64,000 nt of DNA from Alitta virens. Its lineage: Eukaryota; Annelida; Polychaeta; Phyllodocida; Nereididae. The translations under genes and the position numbers were made by a program. This document shows positions 49,285 through 61,382 of this stretch, piece by piece. The notes under the pieces were generated by a model. The model did no database searches, was not told the DNA's origin, and saw only the letters and a program-made list of their open reading frames with translations. The stretch lies in NCBI GenBank assembly GCA_932294295.1, contig OW028573.1, positions 52,422,329 to 52,486,328 of the forward strand. The letters are read 5' to 3'. The number at the start of each line of letters is the position of its first letter. Position 1 is the stretch's first letter.

Positions 49285-49701
49285 AACACAGCATTAAAGT
49301 TCACCCTGACCTCCAAGTCTCTCTTGAATTTTTCATCAGCTCCTAATAGGACACGCCTGTCATTTGGACGAATCTTTCTGCTATCAAATGTCTCTGGCAT
49401 GGACTGCACTGTCTATTCCCACTATTTCCACAGACATTGCAACTCCTCACAGCATCCTTCAGAGAATCTAATTATGTCTGTAACGTGAGGCAACTTGGGG
49501 AATCTCAGGCTTCTGTAGCTCAGCCCCTCAACCTGAACCATTCAGGCTGATTTTTCAACCACATGGCAGTTTCAGTTATGTGTCAACAGTGACATTTCAC
49601 CGCTTTCCGATTTATTATATTTATCAGTCAAATCCACATCATTTGCCTCACATCCAGAGGGCTCTCTTGATTCACTAGGTGGTTTTTGCAATCGAGGTAA
49701 G

Positions 49702-49714
49702 CCCCCCCCCCCCC
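49702..49714 (+). repeat. C13 homopolymer
   Basis: Thirteen C followed by GGG. Confidence 0.97.
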
Positions 49715-50653
49715 GGGTGATTAATGCTTCGTGGGGTGGCTAGAGTTATTATGGAGGTAGTTAAGCAATTAAGCAGTCCGGATCTAGGTCATGAGCATTT
49801 ATATTGGATGCGATAATGACTTATTCTTGCATTGGCATAGGGTGATAGAGTATTCAATATGCGTTCATATACCAACTACTGACTCTCGTTGCGCTATTCT
49901 GCACCATCACATTAAAATTCTCAAGTTAATATTGACAGCAGAAAAGATAAGAATTTTTACATCATGCCATCAGAAGGAGGGATACCACATTCAATTAGCG
50001 ACGACAAGCCTTTGTTTGATCACTGATTGGCAGCAGACTTGTCATTGTCATTGTGTGCATGTGCCCTTTGTCATTGAAAAACCAAAGAGCATGCTGCTAA
50101 GGGACTCAGTTGACAGACTTTGAATTGTTAATGTCCAAGTTAGATGTTTTTGCAAGAGTCTAGCAACCCAGCCAAGCCGAGCCATGAAACTAAGCCAGCT
50201 AGCAGAAGCATGGAGAATGGCTCATCCGCTATTGACCCAATGTGATCTGTGTAGCAAGACAAAGCGTTTTCCACTGCGATTAAGGACAGGCATTTGTCAT
50301 CGAGTGGATGTCAATACGGCCGCCTGTTTCTGCACCAGATAGGACGCTTGTCTGCCGACATCAGAGACGAATGATCTGTTTCGTATCGGGGCCCGATCAG
50401 ATGACAACACCCCTCTGTAGCCCTGCCAATTTGTGTGTGTAGAATGTGTACTGGTTGGCTAGAAAGAAAGTCCCTCTGGCTGCGTATCATGGCATGGTGG
50501 TGCTGGATGGCACCTCATGGCTAGGCATTGGCAGACGATGGGCCAGGAGCATGAGTGGCATAATGATGAACGCTTGTTAACCGCCGCTCTGATTTATGAC
50601 CAGGCTGAACAAGGGGCTCTTGTTGTGCTCCGATCACGACCGGTCATCTGCAA

Positions 50654-50691
50654 CCCCCCCCCTTCAACCACCCCCCACTCCCCCCCCCCTC
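50654..50691 (+). repeat. C-rich block
   Basis: Two C9 runs and a shorter C run within 40 bp, separated by TTCAA, A and T. Confidence 0.93.
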
Positions 50692-50779
50692 CTTGCGTCC
50701 GCCTGTGGGGATCAATGGGGCCGGAAGTCTCGTGCTAGTCTGTCTTCACCCCCGATCCAATAGCGCTCGGCATGTCTAA

Positions 50780-51540
50780 GTCCAGAAATCAATTTGGCCT
50801 TCACGTCCCAACTAGGCCACGGCTACATCCTCCAGCTCCCGCCATTATACATGCAGTCCGTTGCCTATTATCAGCTCCGGAAATGACGGAGATTCTTGGC
50901 AGGCTGCCTGGCCCTGGATGACGCATCGGCGGACGGACGGAAGAGCACGCGTTGACGTAGCTCACGTGCAGACGTCGCCGACATGATTGCAACGATGTAA
51001 GAATTCTACACAATCCTCTGCACTTCCGCATAGCAGACGACAGGCAGCAACAGGCAGTTCATTTTTCTCCCTCCTTTCTCTGTTCCCAAATAAGTCTTGA
51101 AATCTTAGAAGCGCTTCAATTTGAGCGCCAACAAATGGAACGTTAATAGCCACCAAAGCACCTGGGATCAGACAAACTCTCGGAGTTGGGCAAGTTTTGT
51201 AGCATTTTCCATTCTTTTCGGGCTTCCGGTTCCGGTAGGGTCCCCGCTGAGCCGCTTATGACCGTCAGTCCTCCGGCGGGGCACACAGAGCGCATTTGCA
51301 GCGATTTATTGCAGTCTTTTACCAAGCCAGCTTAATTGTTCTCCGCCGCTGGGCTTTATTCACCGCCTATGCCTTGGGCCAGATAAATTGTCATGTGATA
51401 TATTGTTCCCTACACAAAGAAAAAAAATGAATCACGCAAACTAAACGATCCCCGAGCAGGTCATTGTAAAGCAGCACCGTCGACTGGACAAATCGACTTA
51501 CTCGCTACGCCACCTCGTGGATTGTTGAGCTACAACTCGA
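50780..51540. promoter_or_regulatory. CpG-dense block, candidate promoter or enhancer
   Basis: CG dinucleotides are far denser here than in the flanking intron: I count 14 in 50881-51000 and about 10 in 51201-51320. The core 50953-50976 packs TGACGT, CACGTG and GACGTC at regular spacing. I see no exon I can support next to it. It could be an internal CELF promoter, a promoter of an antisense or nested transcript, or an unmethylated enhancer. Confidence 0.45.
50953..50976. promoter_or_regulatory. CRE half-site / E-box / ATF site cluster
   Basis: TGACGT (50953-50958), CACGTG (50963-50968) and GACGTC (50971-50976) lie within 24 bp. These are cores for CREB/ATF bZIP and bHLH factors. Confidence 0.45.
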
Positions 51541-54341
51541 AATGATTTCTTTATGAGCAGCCAGGTGTCGTGCTATTTGCTATCTGCAGTTTATGCCATC
51601 TGGTGTATATGGGCAGTGTACATGCGCAGAATCAACACGAGTGACTTGAACATGCACAAGTATAGCATTTGTATCAAGACATCCAGCTGTTCACGTTTTA
51701 TCTGACCGCAACTATCTGAATTTGACATTTCATATATATTCAAAATTAAATAACTAATAAGTAAGGTTTGTTATCCTTATGATTTGCCTATTCTCAAGTG
51801 AACTTCACTGGGTTACACTAGGGCTTGTATTCCTTAATGCTGGATGAAGTTCCGATGAACCACACAAAGTCTTTTTCTTGTGCGTTGTTTATAGAATGTT
51901 TATGTCAATATGCAACGAAGAGCTAAGGTCATGATTTTACGATGTGCACATATATTTACTTCCTAACAGAAATCAGTAGATAATATCTATCATTTTATTA
52001 TTTTCATTTTTATCTGTCTGAATGCCTCAAAACGGTGGTTGGTGCAACTTCCACTAAAATCAGAAACATAAAGAAGCACAAATTGACAACTGTACCGCTC
52101 ACGTACTCAGCAGAATTCCGTTTCCATCCAGAAGCCAGTGTGGTTTGTCAGAGAAACACCAGGGCGTCAAAAACCTGGACTTATGGCCTCCTAGCGGTTA
52201 CTGTATGAACGTTGCTGCCGGCATCAAGCGCGCTCTGGTGGTCATGTTTATATTTGCAGACGAAATACAAAGAATGTCCCGTGTGTTCTTTTCTTTTGTC
52301 GCGAAAGTACTTTTTTGCCTTTCGTTTCCCACTCATGCCATTGTTCTAGGTTTGCTTAAGCCACATGTGTCAAAAAATTGCGTCCTGCCACGACATTTTT
52401 GTACTCTGGACCAGGCCAACAATCCGGGCAACAGCCTTGAGGGGAAATCTTCTTTCCCCACCGTCTGGCTCACGCTTTTTCAGTGCCATTTTATGGCACC
52501 TCATTTTGGTCATACGCATTCTAAGGCTTTCATTATATAGAATGGGGGCTGTTCCTCTTTTACGTCAGGCATATGTATTGGTGACCTCAAGGTTTGGTAC
52601 GGCAACGTCAACTCACATATGAAATGCTTTATCACAAATATTCATCATGAAGTATTCCTGCATTCTGTTGACAGATAACAGATAAATTGGTATTGATGAA
52701 CGAACAAACCGCACTAAACCTAAGTAATATGCTAGTGCTAACAGTGGGAACACTGATTTCACAGGCTTTAAAAGTGAATCAAATATCTTACACTCTAAAG
52801 CTAATGGCCTGGAGAGCTTTTTTCCTCCTCTTCTCTCTTTGTTTTTTTTGATAATGTACCATATGTTGCAAACATGCTTCAAAAGTTGCTCACACCTTTC
52901 ACACCTCCTGCCTTCCAGCAATTTAGTTCAAAGTGCTCTGTAATTTTCAGGCTCAAGTCACATTGACACCTGGCGCCAAGCACACATTATGAATTTCACG
53001 TCTGGTCTAAATCTGAAGTTATGAGGACCTTTTTTTAATGTTGCCATACATTAATTTCACTTGAACCTGGCTGCTGTTATATTAATGTACTTTTATGGGC
53101 TCACTGGGTAATATATTGAGCTCATCTCTGCCAGCGAGTTTTTATGACTCTTCTTTATGTGTAAAATGTCAGAAATACACATGAAATAATGACATTCTTT
53201 TTATTAGTAACTACACATCTCATCGATTTTTATAATTGCTTTCTCGGGTGAAAATCATCTTGACTGGAACAACGCCAAATCCAATGCAAAGCGGAGTATG
53301 GTTTACATAGTATTGCAATATTGTTGATATGTTATGAAAAGAACAGATTCAGTGTCAACTTTAGTTATTGCTTGAATATAAACCTGACTGCCTTTCAGAC
53401 ACAACCTAATCAATGTTTATTACAAACCAGTATTGAAGAATGGCAAGAGTTTTCTCGTAAATAAGAACACCTCTGTGTGAATTAATTCTCATTATTCTCA
53501 GGTGAAAATAAATGGGTTGATTGTGGCCAGTATCAGTTATCATTCGAGTAATAGTAAATAGTTCTAAGTAGTATTCAATTGGACCACCTGATTTCATTCA
53601 AGTTCGGCAAACGTATTTTACTTTATGTATCGGACTGACAGAAATTGCAGTTTGTTGTAACACCTCAACTTGATGAGATGATAACGCTTGGATTCCACAC
53701 CACCTCTACACATGTACCTTATAGGTGGGGTCTTTGACTTAACATTTAAAAAAAAAATCATATATTTATTAATCAATATGCTATGCAAAAACTAAAAATC
53801 ATCAGATAAATGTTTTGCCAAATGCTATTTAGAATAAACACTAAATTGTAACCATATTATAGTAATTAAAGCACGTTCTTATGGTGGTTTCAGCTACCTG
53901 CTAACCAGACCTACCTGCTGGTACACGTTGATTTTCACCAAATGAGAACTAGATTAGATGAGATAAAAGAACACGATTCATTTCACTTCTCATCATTTCG
54001 TCAAATTATATTTTCGCGTCATTTGCCCGATTCCCTGAGTCCCCTTTCATTCCATCTTGAATATCTTTGCAGTGTCTATCCCTTGAAGGCCACTGTGGCA
54101 TCAACTTCAATGTCTTGGTGCAGCCGCTGGTTTTTTCTTCTTCTTCTTTTTCTTGGCCTTAAATGCTCTTCTTAGCTTGTTTGAAAGGCTCTATATAGTT
54201 GATACAAACAGGTTAGAGTGACCTTTGAGATTATTGACAAGCTGTGTTGCACCAGGGGGTTGTGCATTGTCGGCTTACCTCCAATAAAGCTGTGTTGGTT
54301 GGAGACCAATATTTCACCTGAGTGTTGTTCAAGAGGCAACA

Positions 54342-54368
54342 CCCCCCCCCCCCCCGCTCCCCCCCCCC
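54342..54368 (+). repeat. Double C tract (C14 and C10)
   Basis: C14 (54342-54355), then GCT, then C10 (54359-54368). Confidence 0.96.
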
Positions 54369-54714
54369 ATTTGGTAAATATGATGTAATAGTTCACACAC
54401 ACACAGACAAACGCATGAGGTGGGGAATGAAAAAAAAATACCATGCCAAATCGAGTGGACAAGTGTAATATCAATGCATTTTGACAAGCTATGGACAAGA
54501 TAATAAATATGGCCTGGTCACCCCACTCACATGTCAATATCAAGTGCTGCGTCACCTGTCATTTATCAGGGTGATGTGCAGGCCAAACTCACTGCAGCGT
54601 AATAATATAGGTGGGCTGAGCCAGCCTACAGTAAATAGATGGGGAAATCCCACCAGGCCTGTCTGTGCTCTCAACAGATATTGGCATGGGCTGGAGTGAC
54701 AGCCATAAACTTGG

Positions 54715-54784
54715 CTGCTTGCTTGCTGGCTTAATTGCTTGCTTGCATTCTTCTTTTGCTTGATTGGCAGTTGCTTGCTTTCTT
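54715..54784. repeat. GCTT/TTGC tetranucleotide-rich stretch
   Basis: Short runs of TTGC or GCTT broken by GGC, AAT and GATT; a decayed tetranucleotide repeat. Confidence 0.8.
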
Positions 54785-55207
54785 GTGCAGTTGGTGGGCT
54801 AGTTGGTTAACTTTGAAAAAGAGATAATCGAGTTACTAGTCCATATCATAACGGGTTAAAACCAAGAGAGTGATCTGGTGGGGGCAATCTCCTGGTTTAT
54901 TGCCTTCTTGAGTCTGATCATTAAGTCTCTGGGAGAACAAGGACAATTGGAGCATCCTGGTGGAGTCAGCTCTGAATTATGGCTGCTGTGCAAAGGAAGG
55001 GAGGGAGAGGAAAGTAGCAGAATGTAATATAGGCGGCCCTAGGGACAAGCATGGCTACTGCTGCTGGTTCCCGGCAAAGTGAAGTACCGCGAGAATAGGT
55101 TGGTGATACGAGAGCGGGATGTCTCTGTGGCGAAACCTGATTACAAGATAGTTATGATTGGACACAGGGAGCCTCTGGGAATCATTGGCAGGAAGGGTGG
55201 AGTAGGA

Positions 55208-55221
55208 GGGGGGGGGGGGGG
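55208..55221 (-). repeat. G14 homopolymer
   Basis: Fourteen G on + (C on minus). Confidence 0.96.
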
Positions 55222-55678
55222 CATCTCTCTACCAGATGTGCTCAGCCTGTCCGCCATTGCATGTCCGCATGATGCAGGGCCATCTACGTCTTCCTGTGAA
55301 ATTGTCCCCATCCTGCAGGTGCTCAATGTGGACCTGCCTGCTACTGCCTGTCACTACTGCCAAAGAAATATCGTTGGGTAGGCTAAAGGGACAGCCATAT
55401 AGGAAAGAGGTTGAGACAGCGCCCCAGCTGCGTCTATTGTTTCTAGCCTAACAGGCTGCTTCTAGTATTTCAAAAATAATGGCAGCCTGTTGTGGATGAG
55501 ATGAAAGACAGCCTTGCTGGTCTTGATGGCTACCTGCTAGGGCCACTGCGACGCCTGGGGCCCAGTCTGCATGCAATCCTCTCTCTATAGCTCCAGCAAA
55601 ACTCCCCTGGCTGATGCTTCGCTAAATCCGTGCGCTCCTGTGTCTACTAAGCTAAATACCCGTCGACTGCTAAGGCTC

Positions 55679-55707
55679 TAATGCAATTTGTAATGCAATG
55701 TAATGCA
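55679..55707 (+). repeat. Three TAATGCA direct repeats
   Basis: TAATGCA starts at 55679, 55691 and 55701. ATGCAAT-like words resemble POU/octamer and C/EBP half-sites. Confidence 0.6.
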
Positions 55708-56037
55708 TTTGAAGAGACATGATTTTTAGATGATAAAGAAATATTCTCTCTCCTGGCGATTCTAATTGCTCGGCTATGTTTTCGCCTTCGGGGTGTGGCT
55801 AGGATTCTTTGATCCCTTAATGGACGTTAATTACTGTATATGTAAAGCCAATATGCAGAGAGGCAAAATGCTGGCTTATCTGCAAGAGAGGAGCTTGCAG
55901 CAGCAATAATAACATCTGAGCCCCCTGGCAGTCTTTTACAGATTCTAAGGCTGCGTTATAAACTGACATTTGTCATGTTTTGAAGATGTTCCAAAGACGT
56001 GGATGAATAGGAAGATATGTAGCATGCTGAAACAAGG

Positions 56038-56088
56038 CTGCTGCTGCTGCTGCTGTTAAAGATACTGCTGCTGCTGCTGCTGCTGCTG
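56038..56088 (+). repeat. Double CTG run
   Basis: Two pure CTG runs, 56038-56055 (6 units) and about 56065-56088 (8 units), separated by TTAAAGATA. Confidence 0.97.
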
Positions 56089-56730
56089 GGGCTACTGATG
56101 TAGACATGTTGTCAGCGAACATGGCACTGACAGATATGCCATACAAAGAATCCCTCAAGTTGAGGCCGCCAGCCTTGATGGGTGATTCATGTAAGGATCA
56201 AGTGGAATTTACCAATTACCGAGTGTAATCCATTTCCTTCAACTGACAGTAGAGCCAGGAATAAATGTGACAAAGTTTCAAGGCAAAGCAGCCATCTTGT
56301 TCTTAAGGACTCCTGGCAGATGGTCATCAATTTTGCACAGCAGCTCCAGGTCTTCTATGACGTTCATTCCAAAACTCCTGTCTGCAACTTCAACGTCAAA
56401 TGAAAGATTTAAATGGCAATCTCTCCAACTTCTGAAGATTACCTTGGCTTAAACCGTGTCAACTAATTGCCCAATCCTTTGCAGACTCCTATTGAATCGC
56501 ACTTAATAGGCAGTTGCCCGTGCAAACAGATTCTCAGCTGCAGTATAATGGTCGTCTTTACTTCTCTGGGCTTGATATGCTTTTCAAGCTTAACCTTCTT
56601 TTCAGGAGAATCCGGCTATTGACAAAGCATGGATAACAACAGGTGCTGCTGCTCAGTTCGAATCGATGTACTTTGTCCTACTGTTTTAAATTTAGCAGAT
56701 GCTTTGGTGGGTTTAACGACGTACGTTTTC

Positions 56731-56760
56731 CAGCAGCGGCAGCAATAGCAGCAGCAACAG
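56731..56760 (-). repeat. CAG run, interrupted
   Basis: CAG units with CGG, CAA and TAG interruptions on +. Confidence 0.9.
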
Positions 56761-58071
56761 AAACCTCTGCACCAACTCATAAATGTGACAAACAAACTCC
56801 TGAATACCTCCACTACTGGATTGCGATAAACTGCGCAAACAAACAAAGGTAGAAGAAAAAAAGAAAAGAAAAGGAAGTAAAGAATATTGTGAAGAAAAAT
56901 GTAAGAGAGAGGGGGGAGGGAGCAGCTCTGCTATACCTAAGATGTCTGGAGTTGAAAGCAGATGCCTGGGGCGGCCTTCAAACCAAAGTTAGTTGCAGTC
57001 AGAAAATGAGACGTGGTCAGGGCGTCTTGTCATAGGGCCAAGAGGATGGCTGTATACGTGAGACAGGTGCAGGCCTGCAGGCTGTACGCAGTGACCCCTG
57101 CAGCAGGTCAGCATCGGGGCCTGGCAGGTACATCACAAGAGTGGCTTCATGTATCACAGGCTGGAGCACAGCACACGCACTGGTCTCCCCTCTTGACCTT
57201 TGTCCCCTTTAGTCCTAAACCTCGTCCACCCCGTTCCACTGAAAGGCCCTTCCTCCTCATACCCCCAGCGGGCATTTTGCTACACACCTCAAATTGCTCA
57301 CGAGAAATAAGGTCTCTGCATAACCTTGCTACTTTTCTGCTTGTTCCCGTGTCCCCCTCATGTGCACCGCCTAAAAAATCTCGTCTGCTGCCCTTACTTT
57401 TCTGTCCCCTCCATCCATGGCGCCAGTTACCATGGCGACCACACGCTCAATGCCAGTTTCCCGGATGTTCCCGTGACGTTCTCCTTCGTGTATTATTCGC
57501 CATTACAAACAACGTTATTAGGGGTCGATGGACATGAAATATGAATCCTAGGAGATAGGATGTTGCGCAGTCGAAAAGAACATCAAACAAGTATTTTCAT
57601 GTTAAACGTGCATGCGCTCTGCTTTTGCTACTAAAGCTCTGCTTTCAACAGGCTGAATGGCGCCTGCAAGGGGAACCTGTGTCTCCAGGTATATGCAGTG
57701 GCAATGATACTCGAGAATGTTTTCCCCTCCCATTTCCTAACACAGTTCCATCACTTGGCAGACGACTTAGCAGATATGATAATGCGAATCACATCATTGT
57801 CATATAATGTCATGTACTTTTACTTCCCAGAATATTATGGCTTTGCTTTCTGTCTAACCTACTCTCATTTGGAAGTAATATTATCCACATGCAATATCCT
57901 GTTGCACAAGAACATAATGTACAAGAATGCATACACATTTACATGTTTTCATATTCTCTGTGAGACCAATGTTAACGTATAGACATTTCAGATATTCTAT
58001 AAGACAATTACAAAAATACACATTTTTCACATTCGCTAGATGATTACGATAAATCAAAAACACTGGGTAAT

Positions 58072-58107
58072 ATTAAAACCAAAAACGTGCAGTGTTATGG
58101 TTTTAAT
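58072..58107. repeat. Small perfect inverted repeat
   Basis: ATTAAAACCA (58072-58081) and TGGTTTTAAT (58098-58107), with a 16-nt loop. Confidence 0.8.
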
Positions 58108-60857
58108 GGTCATGTGTAACGCAAGATTTTCAATCTGACTCACGTCCATATCAATGTAATACATATTCACTTTGCAGTAGTTGTTTTTGACAGGCTTTTC
58201 TGCCTTGATTTCTCCGTTCCATTTCTATATCCAACAAGTCGAATATTTGACATAATCCTCTTTTAGTGAGTTCTGCTTTTCACTCATACCACAACTTGTC
58301 CAATTAAGGAGACCTTGGTATGTTGATCTCTTCCTCCCCTGACTCTCATTAGGGAGAAATGTCAGCTTCATTTGTTCCCAAGCACTAATGACTTGTAAGA
58401 TTCTGTGCGTGTTATGATGGGCCATCAAAAGTATCACTTTTGCGTGTTTCTTTCATTTTCTTTTTAGTCTCCATTTTTTTTTCATCTTTTGCTTCTTTCA
58501 TTTACTTTTGCCTCAGCTGCTAGAGTCTGAGCTTGTTCGTTGGACTGAATGATTGTTGCTTCATTTTGTCTTGCTTCGTTTTTGATTTCGGGTCAATAAT
58601 AATGTTAGGAGCTAACTCTGATCAGGTCCGCATGGGGAATGTTAGATTCTAGTGCCGTGGATCCAGACCAATATGGAAATGAGGAATTCGCAAGTGGGGG
58701 CCCCAATGACGGTGTCTGTGGTTAAGGAGGCCCGTGACCTTGGCTGCTTGGAGACAGCATCTTGTGGGAGTAGGGGGAGAATCCAGACGGAACACAGATT
58801 GATCAGGGATCCAAGTAGACTGCTACTTAATGCATGGCGCAAAGAATCGTGTCACAGACCCACTGCCTCAGACTCTGCTACTTCTAGTGCTGCCACCTAC
58901 CACATATGTACTGCAGTTGCAACTATGGCCCATTGCCAGTAATGGCACAGCGTGTGGCAAACTTTGGCCTTGATTTTGTTGACTGTTATGTCTCCGCCTG
59001 AGTCCGTCGTGTTGGTTTTTGCGTTCCTCATGAAATGGCTCTATCGTGCATCTTGGGGTAATTTGTTATCCCCCATTGTTTACGCCAACCCCTTCAATAT
59101 TTCCTCCAGGGTAATTTATCCCCCCGCGTCTTTCTAGCGCTTTGTGCAAAAGGAAAACTTTGACAAATCAATCATCGTTTTATTGAAATGAAAATTTCCA
59201 AGTTTCATTTTGATTTCAACGTATCCTGAATGACCCAAAACATGCCAGTTCCTAATCTCACTCCGCTTTGTAGATGTTAGATCAGCAGAAAAACTGATTT
59301 AGAGATGTGGAAAAGCACCAGGTGAAACGGGGATGAATTTATGGCCCATCAAGATGATGGATGCGGAGAAGTGCGCGTGCAGAGGCATCTCTTGCATCCC
59401 TGCTGCTGAAGGCAGACATGCAGAGGACCTTGTGCGTGCGTCTTGATGATCCAGATGTTGTCTGAGGTGTCATTTTAATTTTCTGCAGCATCCTGCCGCA
59501 TCCTGCTGCAACCTACAGGGGCATCTAGGTTTTTTGGTACTTGTCATTTGCCTCTTTTGACAAACTGGATTATGGAATCTTATGCGGCGACGTTGATTAG
59601 AAAGGAAAGCGTGACCCAGAAACAAGGACGCTGATTCCCTCAATGGCTTGTCACGAGAAGGCCTTGAATGCCTCGTAATGGGAAGCACGAGGACCTATGC
59701 CTTGTCCCCGGGTCCCCGCAAGTCCTCCAAGGTCCAAGCAGGGCCCAGAACCCTTGTGAGGGCCTTTGGAGGGACGAGGGCATCGCGTCGCATGTAGACA
59801 GCCCTCAGAAGCTGTGGTCGGGGCTAGAGGGCAGGACCTTGTGTCACCGGAGCCATTGCCATGTCCACTAGATCACCATTAGTTCACAGGAGGCTGGCCT
59901 GATGGGCGGACAGGGGAATTACGAGCGGCCAGTGTGGCTTTGCGGGAATTAGGAGCAGCAGGGATTGCAGCTAGGCCAACAAGCAAGTGATGAAGGTAGG
60001 CCTGCCGTCAAAGGCGCATTAATCTGCGAGCTTGAGGACAGGCTGCTGATTCACCTCTGCCACGTATGGATAAGGCCGAAGAAGGCTGCAGGTCGCTGAT
60101 ACAGCGCCCAAGATGTTCTGGCCAGGCTCCCCTGCACCTGACAGGCCCACTAGTCGGCCAGGCCACAGCTCAAGGGTACTGGACCATGAAATCAGGCCGC
60201 GCTAAGCTCAGATTCATCACCCTTTCAAAGGAGTCTGTAGACTACTAGCAGTGGCTATCTGGGACTTAGCTGGCCACAGACTAGTTCCTGTGGGAGGCGC
60301 CGGCCCATCCATCAAGGGGGGACAGCAGCATGCAGACTCGCAGATAATGTGTGACAGAAAGGGGACTGTGTGTGTCACCTATGTGAGTGCCGCGTGCCAC
60401 CAAATATTCTCATCCATCTTTCTTGTGTCATCCTTGCCTTCAGCACAATGTGTCGTTTATGGCCGGCCTCTCACCAGCCCTCCCTCCAAGGGCCAACGAC
60501 TCACCTCTCTCAAGGTGCTAATTGTATTTCTGGTCGCGGCTCCACTTGTCTCCGGGGTTGGGCGGCCAGTCTTGCGTGCACTTGCCTTTCTCTGCTCATG
60601 TGATAGACGAATGTCGCACGGACCAAGAGCGCTTCACAAGCAAACGCCTGCTCATTAATTTCACTTGGACATGACGCAGAAATAATTAGCAAAGAGGTGG
60701 GACAGAGGAAATCGCACGATGAATAATGATGAGATGCAATTAGTAATGGTGCAGATAAAGCACTTGTCAAGTCGCATCTCCCTGCTTCCACACTTAGTTT
60801 GGTGGTCTGGTCTTGAAGGAGTTGGGTGGATGTAGCATCCTTGGCTGGTTCAGCCCC

Positions 60858-60882
60858 TGCTGCTGCTGCTGCTGCTGCTGCA
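60858..60882 (+). repeat. CTG run (8 units)
   Basis: Pure CTG over about 24 bp, followed by CAGC so that the end is palindromic. Confidence 0.97.
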
Positions 60883-61331
60883 GCTTTTGCCACAGACATC
60901 ACCTGAGGCAGAACTGCAACCAGGAAACCATCCGTGCTCCTGTCTAGTGTGTGACGTTAGGCAATCTAGGGTCCCCCCAAATCAAAGCCTCGGTCTAGAC
61001 CCGCTTGGTATTCCTGTCTTCTGGAAATCAAACAACCTAATGCCACATAATGCCGCCACTCTTCCTATGAACTATCACTCATTTCCTGCCTTAACATTTC
61101 AATCTGCCTCACTGCCTATTTAAACTGAGCCAGAGATTACTGGCATGACGTTCTTGCCCAGATTTATATACTCTTTTGACATGAAAGTTGCTTTCCCTCG
61201 TGTCTTTGACTGCTTTCAAATTAAACTCAATTGCTTCGTTTCTCTGTCTCTGCTGATGGCTGTCTTGCAGATGTCCTGAGAGATCATCCTTTTGCCTCCA
61301 CGTCATTCGTGATTCATGCGGTCATTTTGTA

Positions 61332-61382
61332 AAGGTCAAGAAGCAGTGGTCACTTGGCCATCACTTGACCATCACTTGACCA
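61332..61382. promoter_or_regulatory. Nuclear-receptor half-site cluster with 11-bp tandem repeats
   Basis: AGGTCA near 61333, GGTCA near 61348, then three CACTTGRCCAT-like 11-bp units (61351, 61362, 61373) carrying TGACC or TGGCC. This makes several half-sites in both orientations within about 50 bp. Confidence 0.45.

Larger units (their letters stand above)
42933..50779. other. Non-coding stretch of the downstream intron
   Basis: Unique-looking DNA with CTG/CAG runs, C tracts and the 47.9-kb palindrome. The 137-codon frame at 46091-46504 shows no family features. Confidence 0.6.

Noticed and set aside
57013..57537. 174-codon + frame
   Set aside because: Low-complexity, Pro/Arg-rich translation without a recognisable domain in a GC-rich segment; a second frame is open in the same place.
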